Shown: positions 1 through 5,015 of the stretch, piece after piece | Position numbering within the stretch: the stretch's first letter is position 1 | Layout of the letters: each line of letters opens with the position of its first letter | Origin: Pseudomonadota bacterium | GTDB taxonomy: Bacteria > Cyanobacteriota > Vampirovibrionia > LMEP-6097 | Assembly: GCA_009924885.1 (NCBI GenBank) | Contig: RFQS01000165.1 | Coordinates: 1-5,015, forward strand | Length of the DNA: 5,015 bases | Direction of reading: 5' to 3' | Translations under genes and position numbers: made by a program | Notes under the pieces: model-generated | Told to the model about the DNA's origin: nothing | What the model saw: only the letters and a program-made list of their open reading frames with translations | The model's database searches: none

Positions 1-249
1 GGATATAATTCCATGGCAAAGGAATTTGGAGGTTTAGCAAAACATGTTCCTGAAATTACTACTACTATATCTAGACCAGTTCCAATGTCAGTTGAACTAG
101 CGGGTAAATTTCCTTTATTAGCAGTTGACCAAAAAGGAGGAGAGGAAAAAAATACAACTAGTTCTAAATCAAGTAATGATGAAACATCGTCATCAACATT
201 GTCATCCGATAATAATTCAGGTGAAGGAGTAAAAAAAATAACATTTTAA
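1..249 (+). CDS. 3' end of an unidentified gene, possibly ParA/MinD-like ATPase, with Ser/Asn-rich tail (5' truncated by window)
   Basis: The frame is open from base 1 (codons GGA TAT AAT TCC precede the first ATG at 13), so the gene very likely begins outside the window and the ATG at 13 is probably internal. It stops with TAA at 247-249. Counting from that ATG, residues 1-40 contain a stretch around EITTTISRPVPMSVELAGKF. This resembles the C-terminal strand-helix of ParA/MinD/Soj ATPases, where a 'T-x-I-x-R-x-V' segment is followed by a helix and 'G-x-P', but the match is from memory and the P-loop end of the protein is not visible. From about residue 43 the chain becomes a low-complexity tail rich in Ser, Asn, Asp, Glu and Thr, ending KKITF, probably disordered. 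The next gene starts 30 bases downstream on the same strand. Coding status is fairly safe; the family is a weak call. Confidence 0.5.
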   Translation, partial: GYNSMAKEFGGLAKHVPEITTTISRPVPMSVELAGKFPLLAVDQKGGEEKNTTSSKSSNDETSSSTLSSDNNSGEGVKKITF

Positions 250-279
250 ATATATAATTTAAAAAGTATATATTTAAAA
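244..279 (+). repeat. Perfect 13-bp inverted repeat spanning stop codon to next start codon
   Basis: The left arm 244-256 (TTTTAAATATATA) and right arm 267-279 (TATATATTTAAAA) are exact reverse complements separated by a 10-base spacer. The left arm overlaps the TAA of the upstream gene and the right arm ends at the base before the ATG at 280. The arms contain no G or C, so an RNA hairpin would be weak, though it could hide the start region of the downstream gene. A perfect TATAAT lies at 253-258, but no TTGACA-like hexamer sits at the proper distance upstream. No Shine-Dalgarno sequence is visible before the ATG at 280. The function is unknown: weak terminator, translation-control hairpin, protein site or AT-rich coincidence. 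Confidence 0.6.
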
Positions 280-1815
280 ATGAAAGTATTTTATTCTCAA
301 TTACTTGAAGATCTTTATGTATATAATCATTTTATTAATAAAAAAAATACTAATGAGAATCGATTATTTCTTGAAAGTTTTTTCAAGAAGCCAGCTACCC
401 AAAATTCAACTAATCAGTTTGAAGTAAACAATGATAATGAAGCTATTGATTTAGTACAGCAATATGAGCACAGTATTTCATACATAAGCTTCTCCTCAAT
501 TACAAATCGGGTTAATACTGTTCATGTAGATCATATCGCCCCAACTCAATTAAATATTAGTTCTGGAAATTTTCCAATTTACAAACCCATATCAATTTAT
601 GAGTCCGATAAACTCTTAACTCAATCTAACAAAAGGAGTCAGATTGAGGATTTGTTGAATTTCCTTTGGTCAGCAGATGCTATACCCGTTATCAAGTCAG
701 CAGGTTTTATTCCTCTTTCAGCAGCTGAAATTGAAGTAATAAAATATGAAAGCTTACCATTAATACTTGGAGTCTCAGCTCCGCTCTCAGGTCCGTATGC
801 TGAGTTAGGTAGAGCGATAGTAAATGGCGCTAAGATTGCAGTTCTAGAAGCTAATGAAAATAAACTAAAAAATCACAAGAAAATAGAATTAATTATTTGT
901 GATGATAAAGCAGAAGTGAGTAAGGGGCTTGATTGTGCAAATATATTTATCAAGAATAAGGCTTTTGGGGTAGTTGGGCATTTGAATTCATTAATCTCGA
1001 TAGAGACTTCTAAGCTTTATATGGAGAATAATATTGTACAAATCAGTCCAGGCTCTTCTCATCCTTGGCTTACAGAAACTGAAGAGGCTAAAGGTAAAGT
1101 CTTTAGAACTATTAATATAGATGAAAACCAAGCGGAGAAAATAGCTAGTGCGATTTCAAAATTAGAAAATCAAAAGATGGAAAGGATACTAGTTTTACAC
1201 AATGGAACAATCTATGGCTCACATCTAGCCGCACTCATAGAGAATTTTATTTTTAGATATTTAGGTAAAGATGTCATAGTACAGAGTCAAAGCTTTAATA
1301 TTAATGATTCAAGATATCATTTGCAGTTAAAAAGTAGTGTCCCAGATATCATAGTTTTTATTGGTGAATATGCTGATGCTGCTCAGATGTTAGTAGATCT
1401 AGCTTTAGATAATAAATCAGGCATAACTTTTTTTGGAGCCGATGGTAATTTTAGTAAGCGATTTATTGATTTAGCAGGTTTAAAAGCGGAAGGGGCTTAT
1501 ATTATAGGCTGTAATTTAGATCAAACATCACCAAGCTATAGATCTTTTGATAAGCGTTACCAAGAGCTATTCCGCTCTAGCATAAGTTCATTTTCGATTT
1601 ACAGTTATGATGCTAGTCGAATTTTAATTAATTCTGTTCAGATATTAAATCAAAATGAGACGGAGACTGGTAAAAGTTTAGGTGAACTTATTAGTGAAAG
1701 TAAAACAGAGAGCTATTGTGGTGAAATTAATTTTAATGAGAAGGGAGATCCTGAGCAATCTCGCTTAGCTGTTTTTAAAGTTAAAAATGGTAAGTTTGTT
1801 AAGACTAATCTTTAA
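280..1815 (+). CDS. Composite substrate-binding protein: partial PstS-like module fused to LivJ/LivK-like type I binding module
   Basis: Two ligand-binding modules are visible. Residues about 28-147 match the second half of a PstS-type (type II) binding protein: ISYISF near 66-71 (the usual 'aIGYvs'), DHIAPT at 84-89 followed by SGNFPIYKPI at 95-104 (usual 'dGvaPt...sGkYPl.rpl'), then DLLNFLWS at 124-131 and AGFIPL at 141-146. Residues about 158-505 form a branched-chain amino-acid-type (Peripla_BP_6, type I) fold: GVSAPLSGPYAELG at 164-177, FGVVGHLNS at 229-237, ISPGSSHPWLT at 255-265 (compare SPGATNP of LivJ, a ligand-contact loop), FFGADG at 384-389. The first lobe of the PstS-like module is absent. 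The N-terminus shows no signal peptide, lipobox or membrane segment, which is unusual for a binding protein. An in-frame TAA at 247-249 makes 280 the first possible ATG, and no Shine-Dalgarno is seen. No permease or ATPase gene is adjacent. It may be a decayed or rearranged gene, or a cytoplasmic or otherwise exported ligand sensor. The ligand is unknown. Confidence 0.85.
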   Translation: MKVFYSQLLEDLYVYNHFINKKNTNENRLFLESFFKKPATQNSTNQFEVNNDNEAIDLVQQYEHSISYISFSSITNRVNTVHVDHIAPTQLNISSGNFPIYKPISIYESDKLLTQSNKRSQIEDLLNFLWSADAIPVIKSAGFIPLSAAEIEVIKYESLPLILGVSAPLSGPYAELGRAIVNGAKIAVLEANENKLKNHKKIELIICDDKAEVSKGLDCANIFIKNKAFGVVGHLNSLISIETSKLYMENNIVQISPGSSHPWLTETEEAKGKVFRTINIDENQAEKIASAISKLENQKMERILVLHNGTIYGSHLAALIENFIFRYLGKDVIVQSQSFNINDSRYHLQLKSSVPDIIVFIGEYADAAQMLVDLALDNKSGITFFGADGNFSKRFIDLAGLKAEGAYIIGCNLDQTSPSYRSFDKRYQELFRSSISSFSIYSYDASRILINSVQILNQNETETGKSLGELISESKTESYCGEINFNEKGDPEQSRLAVFKVKNGKFVKTNL

Positions 1816-1820
1816 GAGAT

Positions 1821-1845
1821 TGATGGAAAATGAAATTTTTCATCA
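1821..1845. terminator. Hairpin between convergent genes, candidate bidirectional terminator
   Basis: An 11-bp stem pairs 1821-1831 with 1835-1845 around a 3-base GAA loop (TGATGGAAAAT / ATTTTTCATCA), with one G-U wobble. It starts 6 bases after the stop of the + strand binding-protein gene and ends 8 bases from the 3' end of hemD on the other strand. Neither strand has a clear U-tract after the stem, although each arm carries an internal A/T run. Position strongly suggests a terminator serving both genes; the sequence supports a textbook intrinsic terminator only partly. Confidence 0.5.
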
Positions 1846-1852
1846 CGGACTG

Positions 1853-2749
1853 TCAGGTGAAAAATGCTTCAAGAGAGGCTTCTTTAGTCTGAAAGAGTTT
1901 AAATTTATTATTCGTCTTCCTCAGCCTTGAAACTGCAAGTTGTCCAGTGGTCTCATCCTTTAAAGTCTGGGTTACTTTTGGTCCTATTGAATGAAATTCT
2001 AAAATTTCATGATAATTAGCTAAGTTAATCTGCCCATCTATGATTTCGAAAAAATTTCTTACGCATTGAGAGCTAGTAAAGGTAAGCTTTACTGCACGTT
2101 GAGACGGCTTGCTCGCATATGATAACGATGTCCCGTGCTCGGCATCACTGGAAATTATACTGCGATTTAGAAGAGCTAGATCTAAGAGCCTCTGAAAGTC
2201 AGCTAGAAGCTCTTTAGAAGCTTCTGGTTTGATAGTTTTATAAGCATCTACCTGAGTCACTTTTACGGTGCCTAAGCTCTCTAAATCCTGCGTTAACAGA
2301 TCATCAGCTATACTAGTGCGGGGAATTAAAAGATTCAGGGGTTCTAAAACATTTTCACTTGAAGCTATATCTTTTAAAAATTCTCTTGAAAAAACTTCGG
2401 AATTAAACTCACTCGGGCAGAAGTTTACGGGGAAATTAATTTCTTTTTCTATAAACTCTTTAGTCGCTGACCCAATTACAGCTATTTTCAAGTGTGGTGC
2501 TAAGTGAAAAAAATGACCACCTATCTCTAATAAACGATTAAAAAAACTCTCCGCCGCTCTGCGGCTTAAAAATACTAACCAATCAAATTCATGATTACGT
2601 CTAGTAGCTGCATCTAAAGCTGCATAACCATCATCTGGAGCTGTAAAAGCTAAGCATGGGAAGAAAAAATAATTGATAATCCCTTTAGCTTCAAGGATTT
2701 TTATAAACTCAGGCGAGTCCTCTTTTGCTCTAGTGATAACTACAGTCAC
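1853..2749 (-). CDS. hemD: Uroporphyrinogen-III synthase
   Basis: The product should cyclise and isomerise the linear tetrapyrrole hydroxymethylbilane to uroporphyrinogen III in the cytoplasm (EC 4.2.1.75), the common precursor of haem, sirohaem, corrinoids and chlorophylls. Sequence conservation in this family is low, but the two-lobed pattern is clear: N-terminal VVITRA (3-8), DWLVFLSRRAAESFF (56-70), IAVIGSATKEFI (89-100), LLIPRTSIADDL (140-151), VDAYKT (167-172), KLTFTSSQCVRNFF (221-234) and SIGPKVTQTL (254-263). At 298 residues it is longer than the usual 240-270. The extra length lies mainly around 188-218, before the FTSS strand, where one normally sees a short 'iD.v' segment. The start is GTG; an in-frame TAA 9 bases upstream excludes a longer protein, and an AGGA lies at suitable spacing. 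It is the last gene of the - strand group, 60 bases after the response regulator. No other haem gene is in the window. Confidence 0.9.
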   Translation of the reverse strand: MTVVITRAKEDSPEFIKILEAKGIINYFFFPCLAFTAPDDGYAALDAATRRNHEFDWLVFLSRRAAESFFNRLLEIGGHFFHLAPHLKIAVIGSATKEFIEKEINFPVNFCPSEFNSEVFSREFLKDIASSENVLEPLNLLIPRTSIADDLLTQDLESLGTVKVTQVDAYKTIKPEASKELLADFQRLLDLALLNRSIISSDAEHGTSLSYASKPSQRAVKLTFTSSQCVRNFFEIIDGQINLANYHEILEFHSIGPKVTQTLKDETTGQLAVSRLRKTNNKFKLFQTKEASLEAFFT

Positions 2750-2758
2750 AGAAATTTA

Positions 2759-2762
2759 TCCT
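2759..2762 (-). promoter_or_regulatory. Ribosome binding site of hemD (AGGA before GTG start)
   Basis: Read on the - strand, AGGA is followed by 9 bases and then the GTG at 2749-2747. It supports the non-ATG start of hemD, which is also bounded by an in-frame TAA just upstream. Among the complete genes here this is the only start with a recognisable Shine-Dalgarno core. Confidence 0.55.
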
Positions 2763-2809
2763 AGCAACGAAAATAGCCGCTATGCATTAAAACTTGTAAA
2801 TTTTTTCTT

Positions 2810-3496
2810 TTAACTACCTAGTTTATAACCAAAGCCTCTAACCGTTTGAATAATTTTAGGATGATTAGAATCCTGTTCGAGCTTCTGTCTTAACCAGCAG
2901 ATATGAACATCGACTGTCTTGGTATCACCTTCGAAATCTAAGCCCCAAACCTTTTCAATAAGATCATCTCTTGAATAAATACGCTTAGGATTTTCCATAA
3001 ATAACCTCAGCATAGAGAACTCTCTTGGTGAAAGGTTTATCTCTTTATCTTTAAGCCATATTCTGTGACTTAAAAGATCTATGATTATTTCACCGAAACG
3101 AATCCGTTTTGGCTTTGCAGAAGAAGTTTGTTGAGATCTTCTTAGGGCAGAATTAATTCTTGCTATAAGTTCATCCCAATTAAAAGGTTTAGTGACGTAA
3201 TCATCAGCTCCATTCTCTAAACCTTCGACTATTTCTTCTTTAGCACTTTTACCAGTAACCATGATGACTGGTATAAAGTTCTGAGAACTTCTGATCTTTT
3301 TTAAGACGTCTATCCCAGGAAGATCTGGCATACTCCAGTCTAAAAGAATAATATCTGGTTCTTCTCTTTCATACATTCCTAAAGCTTCTACACCATTATA
3401 AGCTGTGCAAACATCAAAGCCATTCTCTTTTAAAGAATATGCCATAGGATCTATAAGATTGACTTCGTCATCTACAAGTAAAATTTTGTAGGCCAT
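2810..3496 (-). CDS. OmpR/PhoB-family two-component response regulator
   Basis: This is a DNA-binding transcription factor switched on by aspartate phosphorylation. The receiver domain (about 3-118) has the acidic pair D9/D10, phospho-acceptor D53 in IILLDWSMPDLPG, the switch Thr T81 in VIMVTGK, and K103 in DDYVTKPF, so every catalytic residue is present. A linker around 120-130 leads to a winged-helix effector domain (about 131-226) with LSPREFSMLRLF, YSRDDLIEKVWG, the recognition-helix region TVDVHICWLRQKLE, and the terminal hairpin TVRGFGYKL. Length (228) is standard. An in-frame TAA 12 bases upstream fixes the ATG at 3496; no good Shine-Dalgarno precedes it. No histidine kinase gene is beside it, so its partner and signal are unknown. 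It lies 56 bases after leuB and 60 before hemD. A perfect dyad and a promoter-like pair of hexamers lie just upstream, so it may be transcribed separately and perhaps autoregulated. The exact regulator name cannot be assigned. Confidence 0.93.
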   Translation of the reverse strand: MAYKILLVDDEVNLIDPMAYSLKENGFDVCTAYNGVEALGMYEREEPDIILLDWSMPDLPGIDVLKKIRSSQNFIPVIMVTGKSAKEEIVEGLENGADDYVTKPFNWDELIARINSALRRSQQTSSAKPKRIRFGEIIIDLLSHRIWLKDKEINLSPREFSMLRLFMENPKRIYSRDDLIEKVWGLDFEGDTKTVDVHICWLRQKLEQDSNHPKIIQTVRGFGYKLGS

Positions 3497-3502
3497 AATA
3501 TA

Positions 3503-3528
3503 TTCTTAATATACCCCATTATTAAGAA
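3503..3528. promoter_or_regulatory. Perfect 9-bp dyad before the response regulator start (operator or hairpin)
   Basis: The arms TTCTTAATA (3503-3511) and TATTAAGAA (3520-3528) are exact reverse complements around an 8-base spacer, TACCCCAT on the + strand. The dyad ends 6 bases from the regulator ATG on the - strand and lies wholly inside the 56-base gap after leuB. It overlaps the candidate -10 hexamer. It could be a dimeric protein site or an RNA hairpin affecting translation of the regulator. PhoB-type regulators usually bind direct repeats, so self-binding is not implied by the symmetry. Confidence 0.5.
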
Positions 3529-3535
3529 GTCTCAA
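3508..3535 (-). promoter_or_regulatory. Possible sigma-70-type promoter for the response regulator
   Basis: On the - strand, TTGAGA (3535-3530) and TATATT (3513-3508) are 16 bases apart, each one mismatch from the consensus hexamers. The implied transcription start would fall about 5 bases before the ATG at 3496, giving an almost leaderless message. That would fit the lack of a Shine-Dalgarno sequence but also weakens the prediction. In AT-rich DNA such matches are common. Confidence 0.3.
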
Positions 3536-3552
3536 AATGTTAAGGAAATTAT

Positions 3553-4644
3553 TTAGTTGTAATTTAATGGACTGCTTGCAAACAAAGATTTTTTCAAACT
3601 CTGCTCGCATTTAACATAAATAGCAGAGCCAATCTCCGTAGTATTAGCCTTGCCGCCAAGATCTGGAGTTAAAAGCCCTTCTGTGATAACTTCTTCTACA
3701 GCTTTATCTATAATGCTAGCTTCTTTTTCTTTATCTAAGCTATATCTAAGCATCATGGAAAGAGAAAGTATCATGGCGATAGGATTTGCTAGACCTTTCC
3801 CCATAATATCTGGAGCTGAGCCATGTACTGGCTCATAGAGACCTATTTCACCACCAAGAGATGCACTTGGCAGTAAACCTATGCTACCCGTAAGCATGCT
3901 AGCCTCATCTGAAAGAATATCCCCGAAAAGATTAGAAGTTACTATAACGTCGAACTGTTTAGGATTGCGGACTAGCTGCATCGCTGCATTATCTACATAC
4001 ATATGCGAAAGCTCTACTTCTGGATAAGCCTTAGAAACTTCGATTACCGTATCACGCCAAAGCTGAGACACATCAAGTACATTAGATTTATCTACAGAAC
4101 ACAGTCTCTTTCCTCTTTTCATCGCAAATTCAAAGGCGACTTTAGCGATTCTCTCTATTTCATATTTCTCATAGACCATAGTATTAAGTGCTCTATTACC
4201 GTCGTTCATAGCTGGCTTACCGAAATAAATACCACCAGTAAGCTCGCGCACTACGACTAAATCTACGCCACTTACTATTTCAGATTTCAATGAAGATAAA
4301 TCTGCTAAAGCAGGGTAGACGAAAGCTGGTCTAATATTAGCGAAGGCACCTAAAAATTTTCTTAAACCAAGTAGACCCGTCTCTGGTCTGAGTTCACGTG
4401 CGAGGTTATCATACTGCGGAGCCCCAATCGCTGACATCAATACAGCAGCCACGTCTTTAATTTTTTCTTGGCTCTCTATCGGGAAGGGATTATTATATTT
4501 ATCAATAGCTTTACCACCTAAATCTACGCTGATGAGCTCATACTCTGGAATTAAAAGCTGCATCAGCTTTTTAGCTTCAGACATAATCTCTGGACCTATT
4601 CCATCTCCTTCGATGATGGCGATTTTTTTACTTAAATTCTTCAT
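3553..4644 (-). CDS. leuB: 3-isopropylmalate dehydrogenase
   Basis: LeuB catalyses the NAD-dependent oxidative decarboxylation of (2R,3S)-3-isopropylmalate, the third dedicated step of leucine synthesis (EC 1.1.1.85), as a cytoplasmic homodimer. The 363-residue chain is full length and all family hallmarks are present: EGDGIGPE (12-19); substrate arginines R95, R105 and R133; RELTGGIYFG (133-142) with catalytic Y140; DKSNVL (185-190) with K186; YVDNAAMQ (216-223) and GDILSDEAS (241-249) with metal-binding aspartates D218, D242 and D246; and the NAD-binding EPVHGSAPDIMGKGLANP (271-288). The LTGGIYFG signature separates it from isocitrate and tartrate dehydrogenases. An in-frame TAA directly before the ATG at 4644 fixes the start; no Shine-Dalgarno sequence is evident. 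leuA, leuC and leuD are not in the window. By eye its base composition is richer in G+C than the + strand genes (27 of 60 bases in 3961-4020). Confidence 0.97.
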   Translation of the reverse strand: MKNLSKKIAIIEGDGIGPEIMSEAKKLMQLLIPEYELISVDLGGKAIDKYNNPFPIESQEKIKDVAAVLMSAIGAPQYDNLARELRPETGLLGLRKFLGAFANIRPAFVYPALADLSSLKSEIVSGVDLVVVRELTGGIYFGKPAMNDGNRALNTMVYEKYEIERIAKVAFEFAMKRGKRLCSVDKSNVLDVSQLWRDTVIEVSKAYPEVELSHMYVDNAAMQLVRNPKQFDVIVTSNLFGDILSDEASMLTGSIGLLPSASLGGEIGLYEPVHGSAPDIMGKGLANPIAMILSLSMMLRYSLDKEKEASIIDKAVEEVITEGLLTPDLGGKANTTEIGSAIYVKCEQSLKKSLFASSPLNYN

Positions 4645-4770
4645 TTAAGTTATTTTAGCAAGAGATTAGCACAACAGCTATGGAACTCTACTCCCTGCAT
4701 TTTATCGAATAGGGCGATATAGTATTCTGCCTTTTGGTTTAATAAGTTTTAACAAGTCAGGCGTCTAGCC

Positions 4771-4788
4771 TTTAAAATTACGGATAAT
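4771..4788 (+). repeat. Imperfect 18-bp direct repeat, copy 1
   Basis: TTTAAAATTACGGATAAT here matches the copy at 4843-4860 at 16 of 18 positions, with the copies offset by 72 bases. Both lie upstream of leuB. They could be paired regulator sites or chance similarity in AT-rich DNA; the ACSGAT core contains the informative bases. Confidence 0.4.
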
Positions 4789-4842
4789 CACGGGTTTTAT
4801 TGCAAAGAGCTAATAGATATATCCTGGAATCTGATATATGTT

Positions 4843-4860
4843 TTTAAAATTACCGATTAT
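4843..4860 (+). repeat. Imperfect 18-bp direct repeat, copy 2
   Basis: TTTAAAATTACCGATTAT is the second copy of the pair described at 4771-4788. It falls inside the short ambiguous frames of this region, beginning 3 bases after the ATG at 4838. Confidence 0.4.
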
Positions 4861-4939
4861 AGGCTCAGCTAAGTCATCTAAAACAGAATCAGCTAATCCT
4901 ATGCCTGAAAAATCCTCTGAGATTTCGGGTTCAGATAAA

Positions 4940-4957
4940 GGGACTGTTGCCAGTCCC
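4940..4957 (-). terminator. GC-rich hairpin with GCAA tetraloop, candidate terminator of a gene to the right
   Basis: A perfect 7-bp stem pairs 4940-4946 with 4951-4957. Read on the - strand it is GGGACTG, loop GCAA, CAGTCCC, followed by TTTAT. GCAA is a stable GNRA-type loop only on this strand, and the short T-run after the stem is also only here, so a - strand transcript is favoured. It lies about 29 bases after a - strand TAG at 4988-4986 that could close a gene beyond the window edge. The T-run is short, so termination may be weak or the hairpin may serve another role upstream of leuB. Confidence 0.45.
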
Positions 4958-5015
4958 AATAAGTAAATACTGATAAATATTTACACTAAGAATCTTTGCT
5001 GGACTTGGTTTTGGT

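Larger units (their letters stand above)
4645..5015. other. 371-base region upstream of leuB with no convincing gene
   Basis: This stretch presumably contains the leuB promoter and leader, but no strong promoter pair was found. Two short frames overlap on opposite strands. On the + strand, 4838-4966 is a 42-codon frame from ATG with a Ser/Lys/Pro-rich product. On the - strand, a window open from 4980 to the TAG at 4812-4810 encodes a hydrophobic start (IFISIYLLGLA) then an acidic segment, but it has no ATG; the best start would be TTG at 4959. Neither has a good ribosome site. A 10-codon frame entering from the right edge on the - strand ends with TAG at 4988-4986 and could be the tail of a gene outside the window. 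A minor hairpin pairs 4703-4707 with 4715-4719. No T-box, tRNA or leucine-rich leader peptide was recognised. Confidence 0.5.

Noticed and set aside
131..142. Strong Shine-Dalgarno-like AAAAAGGAGGAG inside the first gene
   Set aside because: It encodes the KGGEE segment in frame and no ATG, GTG or TTG opens a long frame at proper spacing after it.
631..655. AAAAGGAG followed by a TTG at 653, a possible internal start in the binding-protein gene
   Set aside because: Starting there would cut through the conserved end of the PstS-like module, and the spacing is too long. It is most likely coincidental coding sequence.
2268..2507. 79-codon + strand reading frame
   Set aside because: It lies wholly antisense to hemD, has no ribosome site, and its product resembles no family. 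hemD is well supported by motifs, so this is a shadow.
2765..2800. Small hairpin ATAG-CGG-CTAT followed by TTTT between the response regulator and hemD (- strand)
   Set aside because: The stem is only four or five pairs with little G+C, too weak to call a terminator. hemD with its own AGGA site can be co-transcribed.
3650..3838. 62-codon + strand reading frame
   Set aside because: It is antisense to the conserved NAD-binding end of leuB and is explained by complementarity to it.
4003..4260. 85-codon + strand reading frame
   Set aside because: It is antisense to the catalytic core of leuB. The basic/aromatic composition is typical of a complement frame and no start signal is present.
4670..4700. 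AGGGAGTAGAGTTCC on the - strand, loosely like a T-box antiterminator core, upstream of leuB
   Set aside because: It does not match the T-box consensus AGGGUGGNACCGCG, and there is no specifier stem or terminator/antiterminator pair.
4761..4771. AGGC-GTCTA-GCCT hairpin followed by TTTAAAA on the + strand
   Set aside because: A four-pair stem with an interrupted T-run and no + strand gene ending before it is insufficient for a terminator call.

Overview
This is a low-GC bacterial segment with standard code usage: TAA ends four of the genes and TGA ends hemD, so TGA is not reassigned. It holds two convergent gene groups. On the + strand are the 3' end of an unidentified gene, possibly ParA/MinD-like, and a 511-residue protein built from periplasmic-binding-protein modules. 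On the - strand, in transcription order, lie leuB (3-isopropylmalate dehydrogenase), an OmpR/PhoB-type response regulator, and hemD (uroporphyrinogen-III synthase). A hairpin at 1821-1845 sits between the converging groups and is a plausible shared terminator. No tRNA, rRNA, CRISPR array, transposase or integrase was seen.

The host makes leucine and tetrapyrroles, so it is probably not a minimal symbiont. The taxon cannot be fixed from this window. The C-terminal DNA-binding part of the response regulator (a VDVHI-x-WLRQKLE block followed by TVRGFGYKL) looks to me most like cyanobacterial or other non-proteobacterial OmpR-family regulators. A cyanobacteria-related low-GC lineage is a guess only.

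Layout: 1-249 is the end of a gene with a Ser/Asn-rich tail. 244-279 is a perfect all-A/T inverted repeat filling the gap to the next gene. 280-1815 is the binding-protein fusion: a partial PstS-like module followed by a complete LivJ/LivK-like module, with no signal peptide. 1853-4644 is the - strand trio, with gaps of about 60 bases that would allow co-transcription. A perfect 9-bp dyad just before the regulator start suggests an extra control point inside the group. 4645-5015 has no convincing gene; it holds a GNRA-loop hairpin, a pair of imperfect 18-bp repeats and short ambiguous reading frames.

The three - strand genes share no pathway, and no histidine kinase is present, so their grouping says little about what the regulator controls. 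The oddest object is the 511-residue protein: as encoded it lacks the first half of its PstS-like domain and any export signal. I see no clear evidence of a new multi-gene system here.
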